Below are positions 24,581-36,086 of a DNA stretch of 45,041 nucleotides, piece after piece. A model generated the notes under the pieces. It saw only the letters and a list, made by a program, of their open reading frames with translations, was not told where the DNA came from and did not search any database. This stretch comes from an uncultured Oscillospiraceae bacterium. GTDB lineage: Bacteria > Bacillota > Clostridia > Oscillospirales > Oscillospiraceae. Numbering within the stretch: position 1 is the stretch's first letter; each line of letters opens with the position of its first letter. The stretch lies in the NCBI GenBank assembly GCA_934573935.1, contig CAKTMO010000012.1, positions 1 to 45,041 of the forward strand, read 5' to 3'. The position numbers and the translations under genes are program-made.

Positions 24581-26527
24581 CTATGCCCGTTTGAACATCT
24601 TCTCGATGTCGTATTTGCTCAGCTTGTACTTCACCGGCCGCCCGTGGGGGCAGTACAGGATCTCACCCGACTGCACCTTTTCCACCAGCGCCGCCAGCTC
24701 GGCGGGGTCAGAGGTCATACCGGCCTTGATGGCGCTTTTGCATGCCATGGTGTGCAAAAGCTCGTCCCGCGCCGCCGCCGGATCGGCCTGCCCCAGCGTC
24801 AGCTTCTGGGCCAGCTCCTCCAGGGTCGCGGCGGCGTCCGCCGCCAGAATGTCCGCCGGTACCTCGCGGATCAGCACCGTGCCGCCGCCGAAATCCTCGC
24901 ACACAAAGCCGAACTGGCGCAGCAGCGGCAGATTCTCCAGTACGGCGGCGTAGCCCTCCGGCTCCAGCTCCGCCGTCACCGGCGTCAGCAGCGGCTGGGC
25001 CATCAGGGGCTGATGGCTGGCCTTCAACGCGTCGAACCGCAGCCGCTCGTGGGCGGCGTGCTTGTCGATGAGCCATACCGTCTCGTGCTCGTCCTCGCAG
25101 ATGATGTAGGTCTTCAGTACCTCGCCCACCATGCGCCACGGCGCTTCCCCCGTCGGCTCCATGGTCTGCTGCTCCGGCTCCTCCGGCAGCGGGATGGCCT
25201 CCTGCACGGCGGGCGGCTCTGTCAATGGTTCCGCCTTTACAGGCGGCGTGATCTCATAGGTTTTTCCCGTCAGGGGAGAGGAGGCCACGATGGTCTCCTC
25301 CGGCCGCGCCACATCCCGCACATAGACGGTCTCGGCGCTGTGGGGCCGCTGCGCCATGGCGGGCACGCTGCTGGGCGCCGCGTTTCGGATGACCGGCGCC
25401 GCGGGGCGGGACACAAAGCTGCCCAGGGGCTTTTTCTCCTCCGCAGGGGCCGCGGCCCTGGCCTGATACTCCTGCGCTGTCATTTTCTGGAAAAATTCCG
25501 GTGTTTTACCGGCCTTTATAGGTGCGTTTTGGGGCCTTTTTTCCCCGTTTAGGGCGTCTAATATGGTGTAATACACCGCGTCGAACACGGATTTGTCCGA
25601 CACGAACTTTACCACCGTCTTGGCGGGGTGGACGTTCACATCCACCTGATCCATGGGCAGCGTCACATGCAGCACGCAGCCGGGGAACCGCCCCTTCAGC
25701 AGCTGGTTCTTATAGGCCTCCTCCAGCGCCGCCGTCAAAAGCTGGGACTTGACGAACCGGCCGTTGACGAAAAACACCTGCTTGCCGCGGCTGCCGTGGC
25801 CGTTCAGGGGCTTGGTGACAAAGCCCTCCACCCTGATGTCGCCGCCGCTGCCGCTGATGGGCAGCAGCCCCAGGGCGAAATCCCGCCCCATGGCGGCGTA
25901 AACGGCGGACAGCAGCTGCCCGTCGCCGGGGGTGTGCAGTACCTCCTGCCCGTCGCGGATCAGCTTGAAGGACACATCCGGATGGCTCAGCGCCAGATGC
26001 TGCACCACACCGGCCACGGCGGCGCCCTCGGCGCTGTCCTTCTTCATGAACTTCATGCGGGCGGGGGTGTTGTAAAACAGATCCCGCACGCAGATGGTGG
26101 TGCCCTCCGGACAGCCGGTGGGCTCGGTATGCCCGGGCACGCCGCCCTCCAGATGCAGCGCCGCCCCCATCTCCTCTTCCGGCGAGCGGGAGAAGATGTC
26201 CACCCGACTCACGGCGGCAATGGCCGCCAGCGCCTCGCCGCGGAAGCCCAGCGTGCCGATGGCCGCCAGATCGGCGGCGGCGCGGAGCTTGCTGGTGGCG
26301 TGGCGCAGAAAGGCGGTGGGCAGCTGCTCTGCCGGTATGCCGCAGCCGTTGTCGGTGATGCGGATAAAGGTCAGGCCGCCCCGCTCGATCTCCGCCGCAA
26401 TGGCGGAAGCGCCCGCGTCGATGGCGTTCTCCAGCAGCTCCTTGATGACGCTGGCAGGCCGCTCCACCACCTCTCCGGCGGCGATCAGATCCGCCACATG
26501 GGGCGGTAAACATTGGATCTGGGGCAT
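24581..26527 (-). CDS. mutL: DNA mismatch repair protein MutL
   Basis: 648 residues. N-terminal GHKL ATPase: IAAGEVVERPASVIKELLEN, ITDNGCGI, GTLGFRGEALAAIAAV. C-terminal dimerisation/endonuclease domain with DKHAAHERLRFD (the DxHAxxE motif), ACKSAIKAGM and CPHGRPVKYKLSK, so this is a nicking-competent MutL, as expected without MutH. The linker (about residues 335-450) is Pro/Ala-rich. The start at 26527 has AAGGAGG. It follows mutS after a 252 bp repeat-filled gap. Confidence 0.96.
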   Translation of the reverse strand: MPQIQCLPPHVADLIAAGEVVERPASVIKELLENAIDAGASAIAAEIERGGLTFIRITDNGCGIPAEQLPTAFLRHATSKLRAAADLAAIGTLGFRGEALAAIAAVSRVDIFSRSPEEEMGAALHLEGGVPGHTEPTGCPEGTTICVRDLFYNTPARMKFMKKDSAEGAAVAGVVQHLALSHPDVSFKLIRDGQEVLHTPGDGQLLSAVYAAMGRDFALGLLPISGSGGDIRVEGFVTKPLNGHGSRGKQVFFVNGRFVKSQLLTAALEEAYKNQLLKGRFPGCVLHVTLPMDQVDVNVHPAKTVVKFVSDKSVFDAVYYTILDALNGEKRPQNAPIKAGKTPEFFQKMTAQEYQARAAAPAEEKKPLGSFVSRPAAPVIRNAAPSSVPAMAQRPHSAETVYVRDVARPEETIVASSPLTGKTYEITPPVKAEPLTEPPAVQEAIPLPEEPEQQTMEPTGEAPWRMVGEVLKTYIICEDEHETVWLIDKHAAHERLRFDALKASHQPLMAQPLLTPVTAELEPEGYAAVLENLPLLRQFGFVCEDFGGGTVLIREVPADILAADAAATLEELAQKLTLGQADPAAARDELLHTMACKSAIKAGMTSDPAELAALVEKVQSGEILYCPHGRPVKYKLSKYDIEKMFKRA

Positions 26528-26575
26528 GGTTCCTCCTTGTTGGGTGTCGATGGATGGAAATGGGTATGGGAAATT

Positions 26576-26773
26576 GCGTGTAGGGGGCGGCGTCCTCGAC
26601 GGCCCGTCCATATTGCGGTGGGTTTCCGGTAAACCGGCGGGGCGTTGAGGACGCCGCCCCCTACGAATGATGTATCGAAATTTATCCGTATATTGGCGGC
26701 GGGGTGTGGACACCCCGCCCTACGCACGGATATCAATAGAATTCCGTAGGGCGGCCTGCCCTCAGGCCGCCGC
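26576..26773. repeat. Cluster of four REP-like palindromes between mutS and mutL
   Basis: GTAGGGGGCGGCGTCCTCGA (26579 on) and its inverse TTGAGGACGCCGCCCCCTAC face each other around 30 bp, followed by GGCGGGGTGTGGACACCCCG and GTAGGGCGGCCTGCCCTCAG. The same family occurs near 16880-16960. No gene is present. They may stabilise or attenuate the mutS-mutL transcript. Confidence 0.75.
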
Positions 26774-26778
26774 CTGGC

Positions 26779-29379
26779 TTATTGCAGCTTGCTCTTCAAC
26801 TCATACAGCAGGTTCAGCGCCTCCAGCGGGCTCAGGGTATCCACCTGCGCCCTGCGAAGCGCATCAATGACCGCGCTCTCGCTGAGAGCCTCCAGGGAGA
26901 CCTGATCGGTCTCCTCCGCCACGGCGTGGGGCTTGCCCGCCTCGTCCTCCAGCTCCTGCAGAATGTGCCGTGCGCGGGTCAGTACCTGCTTGGGCAGGCC
27001 CGCCAGCTTGGCCACCTCAATGCCGTAGCTGCGGTCCGCCCCGCCGGAGAGGATCTTTCGCAGAAAGATGATGTCCTCGCCCCGCGTGCGGACGGCGATG
27101 TTGTAGTTGCGCACGCCGGGCAGCTGGCCCTCCAGCGCCGTCAGCTCGTGATAGTGGGTGGCGAACAGGGTCTTGGCCCCCAGCTTTTTCGGGTCGGCGC
27201 AGTATTCCACCACCGCCCTGGCGATGGACATGCCGTCAAAGGTAGAGGTGCCCCGTCCGATCTCGTCCAGGATCAGCAGACTGTCCGCCGTGGCGGACTT
27301 GAGAATATCGCTGACCTCCGTCATCTCCACCATAAAGGTGGACTGTCCGGCGGACAGGTCGTCGGATGCGCCGATGCGGGTGAAAATGCGGTCCACCACG
27401 CCGATGCGGGCGGCCCGGGCGGGGACGAAGGAGCCGATCTGCGCCATCAGCACCATCAGCGCCACCTGCCGCATATAGGTGGACTTGCCCGCCATGTTGG
27501 GGCCGGTGATGATGGCCACCCGATCGTCCTTTTCCCCCATATAGGTGTCGTTGGGGACAAACAGGCTGTCCCGCCGCATCTGCTCCACCACCGGATGGCG
27601 TCCGTCGTGGATCTCAATGATGCCGGACTCGTCCACCACGGGACAGCAGTAGTTGTTTTTCACCGCCACCGCGGCCAGAGAGCACAGCGCGTCCAGCTCC
27701 GCCACAATGGCGGCAGAGCGCTGCACCCGCGCCGCCTGGGCGGCCACATGCAGCCGCAGCTCGGTAAAGAGCTGGTATTCCAGCGCTGTGACCCGATCCT
27801 TGGCGGACAGGATGTCATGCTCCAGATCCTTCAGCTCCTGGGTGATGTAGCGTTCGCCGTTCACCAGCGTCTGCTTGCGGATATAATGCTCCGGCACCTG
27901 ATCCTTAAAGGAGTTGGATACCTCGATGTAGTAGCCGAATACCTTGTTGTAACCGATCTTCAGGGTGCGGATGCCGGTCTTTTCCTTCTCCGTGGCCTCC
28001 ATGCGGGCCACGATGCTGCGCCCGCCGTGCAAAATCTCCCGCAGGCGGTCCACCTCGCCGTCAAAGCCGTCCCGCACCAGCTCGCCCTCGCGGACAGAGA
28101 AGGGGGGATCGTCCACCAGCGTCCGACCGATCCGCTCCGATAGATCCTTCAATTCATCCAGCTCCGTATACAGCTGATGGAGCCGCCCTCTGTCAAAGCA
28201 GGCCAGCTGCTCCTTCACCTGGGGCAGCCGCTCCATGGCGGCGCGCAGCGACGCCAGATCCCGTCCGCCGGCGGTGCCGTATACCACGCGGCCCACCAGC
28301 CGCTCCATGTCGGAGATGCCCTGCAGGGCCAGGATCAGCTCCTCCCGCGTCACGGTGTGCTCCACCAGTGCCGACACGGCGGCGCTGCGCCGGTCGATCT
28401 CCGTCACCGACAGCAGTGGCCGCTCGATCCACGCGCGCATCAGCCGCCCACCCATGGCGGTCTTCGTCTTGTCCAGCACCCACAGCAGACTGCCCTTCTT
28501 CTCCTTGCTACGCAGCGTCTCCGTCAGCTCCAGATTGCGCCGCGCCGTCAGATCCAGCTCCATGAACTGGCCCCGCCGGTAGTATTCCAGATCGTCCACA
28601 TGGGACAGATCCGTCTTCTGTGTCTCATGCAGATAGCTGAGAAGCGCCCCCAGCGCCAGAAACACCGCCGGATTGTCCCGCGGCAGGCGCCGCAGCGCGT
28701 CGTCGCCGAACTGGCGGCGGATCAACTTTTCGGAGGCCTCCATCTGGAACCGCCCCCCAGGCAGCTTCTCCAGATGGCAATTCAGCTTGTCCTGCAAAAA
28801 GCCGTGCAGTGCCTCGTCAAAGTATGCCGCCTCATTCACCACCGCCTCGGCAGGGGAGAAGCGGCCCAGCTCGTTAATGAGCTGCCGCACCCGCTCACCG
28901 CCGGAAAAGGCGGTGGCGTGTGCCTTGCCGGTGGAGATGTCGCAGGCGCATACCGCGGCGTAGTCCTCGTCCAGATACACCCCCGCGCAGAAGTTGGAGC
29001 GTCCCTCCTCCAGACACGCGCTGTCGATCACCGTGCCCGGGGTCACCACGCGGATAATGTCCCGCTTCACCAGCCCCTTGGCCTGGGCGGGGTCTTCCGT
29101 CTGCTCGCAGATGGCCACCTTGTAGCCCTTGGCGATCAGCCGCGCGATGTAGGAGTCCGCCGAGTGATAGGGTACGCCGCACATGGGCATCCGTTCCTCG
29201 GCGCTCTTGTCCTTGCTCTTGTCGCGGGTGGTCAGCGTCAGATCCAGCTCCCGCGAGGCGGTGCGGGCGTCCGCGCCGAACATCTCGTAAAAGTCGCCCA
29301 GCCGGAAAAACAGGATGGCGTCCTGATTCTGTTCCTTTATTTGCAGATATTGCTGCATCATGGGGGTCAGCTCAGCCAT
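26779..29379 (-). CDS. mutS: DNA mismatch repair protein MutS
   Basis: 866 residues, full length. The N-terminal mismatch-recognition domain carries FFRLGDFYEMFGADA, with the Phe-x-Glu motif YEMF; connector, lever and clamp domains follow; then the ABC-type ATPase with Walker A ITGPNMAGKSTYMRQVALM, DDLSAGQSTFMVEM, Walker B LLILDEIGRGTSTFDG and FATHYHELTALE. It recognises base mismatches and recruits MutL. Starts 26 bp after miaB, so it is likely cotranscribed. Confidence 0.97.
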   Translation of the reverse strand: MAELTPMMQQYLQIKEQNQDAILFFRLGDFYEMFGADARTASRELDLTLTTRDKSKDKSAEERMPMCGVPYHSADSYIARLIAKGYKVAICEQTEDPAQAKGLVKRDIIRVVTPGTVIDSACLEEGRSNFCAGVYLDEDYAAVCACDISTGKAHATAFSGGERVRQLINELGRFSPAEAVVNEAAYFDEALHGFLQDKLNCHLEKLPGGRFQMEASEKLIRRQFGDDALRRLPRDNPAVFLALGALLSYLHETQKTDLSHVDDLEYYRRGQFMELDLTARRNLELTETLRSKEKKGSLLWVLDKTKTAMGGRLMRAWIERPLLSVTEIDRRSAAVSALVEHTVTREELILALQGISDMERLVGRVVYGTAGGRDLASLRAAMERLPQVKEQLACFDRGRLHQLYTELDELKDLSERIGRTLVDDPPFSVREGELVRDGFDGEVDRLREILHGGRSIVARMEATEKEKTGIRTLKIGYNKVFGYYIEVSNSFKDQVPEHYIRKQTLVNGERYITQELKDLEHDILSAKDRVTALEYQLFTELRLHVAAQAARVQRSAAIVAELDALCSLAAVAVKNNYCCPVVDESGIIEIHDGRHPVVEQMRRDSLFVPNDTYMGEKDDRVAIITGPNMAGKSTYMRQVALMVLMAQIGSFVPARAARIGVVDRIFTRIGASDDLSAGQSTFMVEMTEVSDILKSATADSLLILDEIGRGTSTFDGMSIARAVVEYCADPKKLGAKTLFATHYHELTALEGQLPGVRNYNIAVRTRGEDIIFLRKILSGGADRSYGIEVAKLAGLPKQVLTRARHILQELEDEAGKPHAVAEETDQVSLEALSESAVIDALRRAQVDTLSPLEALNLLYELKSKLQ

Positions 29380-29405
29380 AGGGCGGCTCCTTTCTGCTTG
29401 TTGCG

Positions 29406-30818
29406 TTATACCATCTCGCCGAACAGCGCCCAGGTGTTGCTGTCGGTGATCTTCACATCGTGATAGGCGCCGATGGCGGCCCTGTCGCCCACCAGATGCA
29501 CCAGCCGTCCTCCGGCGGTGCGGGCCGTCAGGGGCCAGCGGCTGTCGTCACTCTCGCCGTCGATGAGACAGCGCAGCGTCCGCCCCACATACTGGGCGTG
29601 GATCTCCTCGGAGATACGGTTCTGGGTGTCGCACAGCCGGTCGAACCACACCTGCTTCTCCGCCCGGGGCACGGGATCGTCCATTTTGGCCGCCGGTGTG
29701 CCGGGGCGGGGGGAGAAGATGAAGGTGAACAGCGCGTCGAACCGCACCTGCTCCACCAGCGCCACCGTCTCCATGGCCTCCGCCTCCGTCTCGCCGGGGA
29801 AGCCGATGATCACATCGCTGGTCAGCACCAGCTCCGGCATGACCTTGCGGGCGTAGCCGATCAGCTCCAGATACCGCGCCTTGTCATAGGGCCGGTTCAT
29901 GGCCCGCAGCACCCGATCGCTGCCGGACTGCACCGGCAGGTGCAGCTGCTTGGCCACATGAGTGCACCGCGCCATGGTGTCAAACAGCTTGAAGCTGGCG
30001 TCCTTGGGCTGGGAGGACATGAAGCGGATCAGATAGTCCCCGGGGATCTCCTCCAGCGCTGCCAGCAGGTCGGCGAAGTCATACCCCGTGCCCAGATCCT
30101 TGCCGTAGGAGTTCACATTCTGCCCCAGCAGGGTGATCTCCTTATAGCCCTCCGCCGCCAACTGGCGTACCTCGTTGATGATCTGCTCCGGCTCGCGGCT
30201 GCGCTCGCGCCCCCGTACATAGGGCACGATGCAATAGGAGCAGAAGTTGTTGCAGCCGTACATGATGGACACCCATGCACGGGTGCGCCCCTCGCGGACC
30301 ACCGGCATGCCCTCGGCAATGGAGCCGTGCTCCTCTTCCACGGAGAACACACGTCCGCGGCGGCTGTAGACCTGCCACAAAAGCTCCGGAAACTTCCATA
30401 AGGCCTGGGGGCCGAAGACCAGATCCACGTGGCGATAGGACTTGCGCACCTTCTCCGCCACCTCCGGCCGCTGGGCCATGCAGCCGCACAGGCAGATGAT
30501 CTGCTCCGGATCGGCCTTTTTCGTGTGGGTCAGGGCGCCCAGATTGCCGTATACCCGCTTCTCCGCGTGCTCGCGGATGGCGCAGGTGTTCAGCACGACG
30601 ATGTCGGCCTGGGCGGGCTCCGTGACGAATTCGCAGCCCATGGCCTCCAGCATGCCCAGAATGTGCTGGCTGTCGGCCACGTTCTGCTGGCAGCCGAAGG
30701 TGTCCACCATCGCGCGGACAGTCCTGCCCCGTTGCCGGTGCAGTTCCTTTATTTTTTCGGTAAATTCCCGCTGGCGCTGCATGTCCGCGTCAGACAGGAC
30801 GACGTTTTTCCGTTCCAA
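29406..30818 (-). CDS. miaB: tRNA-2-methylthio-N6-dimethylallyladenosine synthase MiaB
   Basis: 470 residues. N-terminal UPF0004 domain with one cluster (FGCQQNVADSQ, LNTCAIREHAEKR, CLCGCMAQRPE), a radical-SAM domain with CNNFCSYCIVPYVRGRERSR (CxxxCxxC) and a C-terminal TRAM domain. It adds the methylthio group to i6A37 of tRNA, acting after MiaA. First gene of the minus-strand miaB-mutS-mutL-miaA-hfq run. Confidence 0.95.
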   Translation of the reverse strand: MERKNVVLSDADMQRQREFTEKIKELHRQRGRTVRAMVDTFGCQQNVADSQHILGMLEAMGCEFVTEPAQADIVVLNTCAIREHAEKRVYGNLGALTHTKKADPEQIICLCGCMAQRPEVAEKVRKSYRHVDLVFGPQALWKFPELLWQVYSRRGRVFSVEEEHGSIAEGMPVVREGRTRAWVSIMYGCNNFCSYCIVPYVRGRERSREPEQIINEVRQLAAEGYKEITLLGQNVNSYGKDLGTGYDFADLLAALEEIPGDYLIRFMSSQPKDASFKLFDTMARCTHVAKQLHLPVQSGSDRVLRAMNRPYDKARYLELIGYARKVMPELVLTSDVIIGFPGETEAEAMETVALVEQVRFDALFTFIFSPRPGTPAAKMDDPVPRAEKQVWFDRLCDTQNRISEEIHAQYVGRTLRCLIDGESDDSRWPLTARTAGGRLVHLVGDRAAIGAYHDVKITDSNTWALFGEMV

Positions 30819-30867
30819 GAGTACCTCCTTCGCCCGCGGATGACACGGGGCGATTTTTAATCAAACT

Positions 30868-30896
30868 ATTATACCACATCCCAAACCGCAACACAA
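30868..30896 (-). promoter_or_regulatory. miaB promoter
   Basis: -35 TTGTGT (30896..30891) and -10 TATAAT (30873..30868), 17 bp apart, about 50 bp before the miaB ATG. Probably drives the long downstream cluster. Confidence 0.7.
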
Positions 30897-30935
30897 GAAA
30901 GGGACGAAGAAAAATGTGCGTTTCTGTCGCAAACC

Positions 30936-30968
30936 AAAGGTGGACTGACCTCCGGTCAGTCCACCTTT
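30936..30968 (-). terminator. Terminator overlapping the end of uvrC
   Basis: AAAGGTGGACTGACC pairs perfectly with GGTCAGTCCACCTTT around TCC. The left arm on the transcript includes the last codons and the stop of uvrC. Confidence 0.82.
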
Positions 30969-32788
30969 TCATCCTGTGGATGCAGATGCTCATATACCGC
31001 CTGGGCCGCGGGGATGGGCAGTACCTTCCGCAGCTCCTCCAACGACGCCTCCTCCACGGCCTTCACCGTGCCGAAGCGCTTCATAAGGGTCTGCTTTCGC
31101 GCCTCTCCTACGCCTGGAATGCCGTCCAGCTTGCCGCGATAGGTGCGCTTTTTGTGCTTCTGCCGCTGGAAGGTGATGGCAAAGCGGTGCACCTCCTCCT
31201 GAATACGGCCGATCATGGTGAAGATATGGGGCGACTGCTGGATGCCCAGCTCCGCGCCCTCCGGCGTGATAAGGGCGCGGGTGCGGTGCCGGTCGTCCTT
31301 CACCATGCCCAGCACGGGGATAAACACCCCCGCCGCCCGCTCCGCCGCCAGCGCCGCGTGGACGTGGCCAAGGCCGCCGTCGATCAGCAGCAGATCCGGC
31401 AGGGGCGGGAATTTTTCATCATCCCTGTGGGCGAACCGCCGCTCCAGCACCTCCTCCATGGCGGCGTAGTCGTCGGGGCCCGTCAGGGTCTGGATGGCAA
31501 ACTTGCGATAATCCCGTTTCAAAGGCTTGCCGTCCACAAATACCACCATAGAGGCCACCATGTCGTCGCTGCCCAGGTTGGAGATGTCGTAGCTCTCCAT
31601 CCGCCGCGGCACGGCGGGCAGCTGCGCCAGGGTTTGCAGATCCGCCAGCGTTTTGGACAGCCGCTCCGATTCCGTGGTGATGCGCTCTACCTCTTCCCTG
31701 GCGTTCTGGGCCGCCATGTCCACCAGCTGGGACCGCTCGCCCCGCTGGGGCGCTTTGATGGTCACTTTATGGCCCGCCTGCCCCGTCAGCAGGGCGGCAA
31801 AGGTGTCGCTTCCGTCAAACAGGCACGGCAGCAATATCTCCCGCGGCAGCACCGCCTTGTCCAGATAGTACTGGCTCAGCACGGCGGACAGCACCTCGCC
31901 CTCCGCCTGATCGGCGGCGGTGGGGAAGATCTCGATCTGCCGTCCCAGCAGGTCGCCGTTTTCAATGTGCAGCACCGCCGCGCCGCACCGCACCGGCCCG
32001 ATGTATACGCCCCACACGTCCGTGTCGGCGCATACGCCGGCGATGACCTGCTGCTGCTTGCCCAGCACCTGCAATGCCTGCATCCGGTCGCGGAGAGCGG
32101 CGGCCTTTTCAAATTCCAGCGCCTCCGCCGCCTGCTCCATCTCCTGCCGCAGCGCCGTCGTCACTTGCCGCAGCCTGCCTCCCAGCAGCTCCGCCGCCTG
32201 ATCCATACGGGCGCGGTACTCCTCCTGCCCCGGGCCGTCCGGCGAGCAGAAGCCGTCACACTTTCCAATGTGGTGGTTCAGACAGGGCCGCTCCTTCCCG
32301 ATATCCCGCGGGAACTGGCGGCTGCAGGTGGGCAGCTTCAACGCGGCGCACACCGCCTGCAGCGCCGCCTTCGTCTCGTGCCGCCCGCCGAAGGGGCCAA
32401 AGTACCGCGCCCCGTCCTCCTCCGGCTTGTTTACCAGCGTAAAGCGGGGATAGGACGCCTTTTCATTCATCCGCACGAAGGGATACCCCTTGTCGTCCTT
32501 CAGCAGAATGTTATAGCGGGGCTGGTGCCGCTTGATAAGGGAGTTTTCCAGCACCAGCGCCTCAAACTCCGTCCGCACCACAATGGTGTCGAAGTGATCC
32601 ACCTGGGACACCATCATGCGGGTCTTCTCGTTGTGGCCGCTGCCGGACTGAAAATACTGGCTGACGCGGTTTTTCAGCTTCTTCGCCTTGCCCACATAGA
32701 TGACGAGCCCCGTCTTGTCCATCATAATATACACGCCCGGGGACAGGGGCAGACTGTCCGCCTTCTGCAGCAATTCCTGTTTGGTCAT
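30956..32788 (-). CDS. uvrC: Excinuclease ABC subunit C
   Basis: 610 residues. N-terminal GIY-YIG nuclease (LSPGVYIMMDKTGLVIYVGK, KLKNRVSQYF), UVR domain (EQAAEALEFEKAAALRDRM), RNase H-like C-terminal nuclease (YDISNLGSDDMVASMVVFVD, LLIDGGLGHV), and tandem helix-hairpin-helix motifs (IPGVGEARKQTLMKRFGTV). It makes the dual incisions of nucleotide excision repair. The start at 32788 has AAGGGGGAT; it is divergent from nudC. Confidence 0.96.
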   Translation of the reverse strand: MTKQELLQKADSLPLSPGVYIMMDKTGLVIYVGKAKKLKNRVSQYFQSGSGHNEKTRMMVSQVDHFDTIVVRTEFEALVLENSLIKRHQPRYNILLKDDKGYPFVRMNEKASYPRFTLVNKPEEDGARYFGPFGGRHETKAALQAVCAALKLPTCSRQFPRDIGKERPCLNHHIGKCDGFCSPDGPGQEEYRARMDQAAELLGGRLRQVTTALRQEMEQAAEALEFEKAAALRDRMQALQVLGKQQQVIAGVCADTDVWGVYIGPVRCGAAVLHIENGDLLGRQIEIFPTAADQAEGEVLSAVLSQYYLDKAVLPREILLPCLFDGSDTFAALLTGQAGHKVTIKAPQRGERSQLVDMAAQNAREEVERITTESERLSKTLADLQTLAQLPAVPRRMESYDISNLGSDDMVASMVVFVDGKPLKRDYRKFAIQTLTGPDDYAAMEEVLERRFAHRDDEKFPPLPDLLLIDGGLGHVHAALAAERAAGVFIPVLGMVKDDRHRTRALITPEGAELGIQQSPHIFTMIGRIQEEVHRFAITFQRQKHKKRTYRGKLDGIPGVGEARKQTLMKRFGTVKAVEEASLEELRKVLPIPAAQAVYEHLHPQDEKVD

Positions 32789-32817
32789 CGTCGATCCCCC
32801 TTCCCGATAATGCCACC

Positions 32818-32877
32818 AGTATAGCACGCCGCCGCCCCTGCCGCAAGGTTGCTTTTTGGGGAAGAAAATGGTACGAT
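32818..32877. promoter_or_regulatory. Divergent uvrC/nudC promoters
   Basis: Minus strand: -35 TTGCGG (32846..32841) and -10 TATACT (32823..32818), 17 bp. Plus strand: -35 TTGCTT (32849-32854) and -10 TACGAT (32872-32877), 17 bp. The -35 boxes are two bases apart, so RNA polymerase probably cannot occupy both at once. Confidence 0.65.
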
Positions 32878-32907
32878 AAAGAAAAACACCGAAAGAAGGA
32901 ACCCCTT

Positions 32908-33726
32908 ATGATACAGGACATCGCCCCCCACCGGTTTGACCGCGCCTACGTCATCGGCAAGCCCCACGCCCACGACATCGCCCTGTGCGTGCGAAAGGGC
33001 AAGGTGCTGCTGCAAACGGACGGTCCCCTCTGGGCGCTGCCGCGGTTCGGGACCGCCATCCCCACGGAGGACGCCCTTCACGTCTTTTCGCTGGACGGCG
33101 TGGACTGCTATCTGGCCCGTACCCCCGACACGGTGCCGGAGGACATGGCGTACGTGGAGGTATCGGGCATCCGCAGCCTGCGGCCCATGGAGGTGGCCTT
33201 TGCCGCCATCACCGCCGTGCAGCTCCACCGCTGGTACGGCGCGCGGCAGTTCTGCGGCCGCTGCGGCCATAAAATGAAGCCCAGCGATATCGAGCGGGCC
33301 ATGGTCTGCCCCGCCTGCGGCCAGATCGAGTACCCCAAGATCTGCCCCGCCGTCATCGTGGCCGTCACCCACGGTGACAAGCTGCTGCTGACCCGCTACG
33401 CCAACCGCCCCTTCCGTGGCTACGCCCTCATCGCCGGCTTCGTGGAGATCGGCGAAACGCTGGAGGACACCGTCCACCGCGAGGTGATGGAGGAGGTAGG
33501 GCTCAAGGTAAAAAACCTGCACTACTACAAAAACCAGCCCTGGGCCTTCACCGATACCCTCCTGACGGGCTTTTACTGCGAGCTGGACGGCGATCCGGCC
33601 ATTACCTTGGATCACAACGAACTGTGCGAGGGTGTCTGGCTCAGCCGTGACCAGATCCCCAGCCGCGAAAACGACATCAGCCTGACCGCCGAAATGATCG
33701 AGCGGTTCCGGAAAGGAGAAGCATAA
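32908..33726 (+). CDS. nudC: NudC-type NAD(H)/NAD-capped RNA pyrophosphatase
   Basis: 272 residues. An N-terminal domain is followed by a zinc ribbon (FCGRCGHKMKPS, MVCPACGQIEYPK) and a Nudix box (GFVEIGETLEDTVHREVMEE then VGL). The order zinc ribbon, EYPK, then Nudix with a following aromatic segment (QPWAFTDTLLTGFY) matches NudC, which hydrolyses NADH and removes NAD caps from RNA. GAAGGAA precedes ATG 32908. Confidence 0.9.
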   Translation: MIQDIAPHRFDRAYVIGKPHAHDIALCVRKGKVLLQTDGPLWALPRFGTAIPTEDALHVFSLDGVDCYLARTPDTVPEDMAYVEVSGIRSLRPMEVAFAAITAVQLHRWYGARQFCGRCGHKMKPSDIERAMVCPACGQIEYPKICPAVIVAVTHGDKLLLTRYANRPFRGYALIAGFVEIGETLEDTVHREVMEEVGLKVKNLHYYKNQPWAFTDTLLTGFYCELDGDPAITLDHNELCEGVWLSRDQIPSRENDISLTAEMIERFRKGEA

Positions 33727-33729
33727 GCA

Positions 33730-33763
33730 ACCAGCGCCGTCCCGTCGGGACGGCGCTGGTTTT
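33730..33763 (+). terminator. nudC terminator
   Basis: ACCAGCGCCGTCCC-GTC-GGGACGGCGCTGGT followed by TTT, just behind the nudC stop codon. Confidence 0.88.
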
Positions 33764-33765
33764 CA

Positions 33766-33887
33766 GTGAAGAGAGAAAAGTGAAGAGTGAAGAGAAGTGG
33801 TGTGCCGCTGCGCGGCACATATTAAAACCATGCCGCCTGCGGCGGCATACCGCAGCTTTTCTCTCTTCACTCTTCTCTTTTCACTCT

Positions 33888-33890
<3 letters not shown>
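33766..33890. repeat. MITE-like inverted repeat with GTGAAGAG arms
   Basis: AGTGAAGAGAGAAAAGTGAA near the left and TTCTCTTTTCACTCTC near the right are inverted, purine-rich arms built of GTGAAGAG units. The centre carries two hairpins, TGTGCCGCTGCGCGGCACA and ATGCCGCCTGCGGCGGCAT. It lies between nudC and the end of recG, and has no coding capacity. Confidence 0.6.
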
Positions 33891-35945
<2,055 letters not shown>

Positions 35946-35973
35946 GCTTTCGCCTCCCTTGCCGTTTTGGCCC

Positions 35974-36056
35974 ATTATATCAGCTTTTGTCGGGGAATAC
36001 AATCGAAAAGAAACGCGGTCGGAGCGGTTGCGCCGCGGCGGCGGATGTATTATAAT
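35974..36056. promoter_or_regulatory. Divergent recG and glycosyltransferase promoters
   Basis: Minus strand (recG): TTGTAT (36002..35997) and TATAAT (35979..35974), 17 bp. Plus strand (glycosyltransferase): TTGCGC (36028-36033) and TATAAT (36051-36056), 17 bp. Confidence 0.72.
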
Positions 36057-36086
36057 GAGGCCATATAACAGGAAAGGAGCCGCCCT

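Noticed and set aside
24581..29379. Antisense ORFs over mutS and mutL (for example 26782-28143 plus strand)
   Set aside because: They are His/Gln/Arg-rich shadows of well-identified genes.
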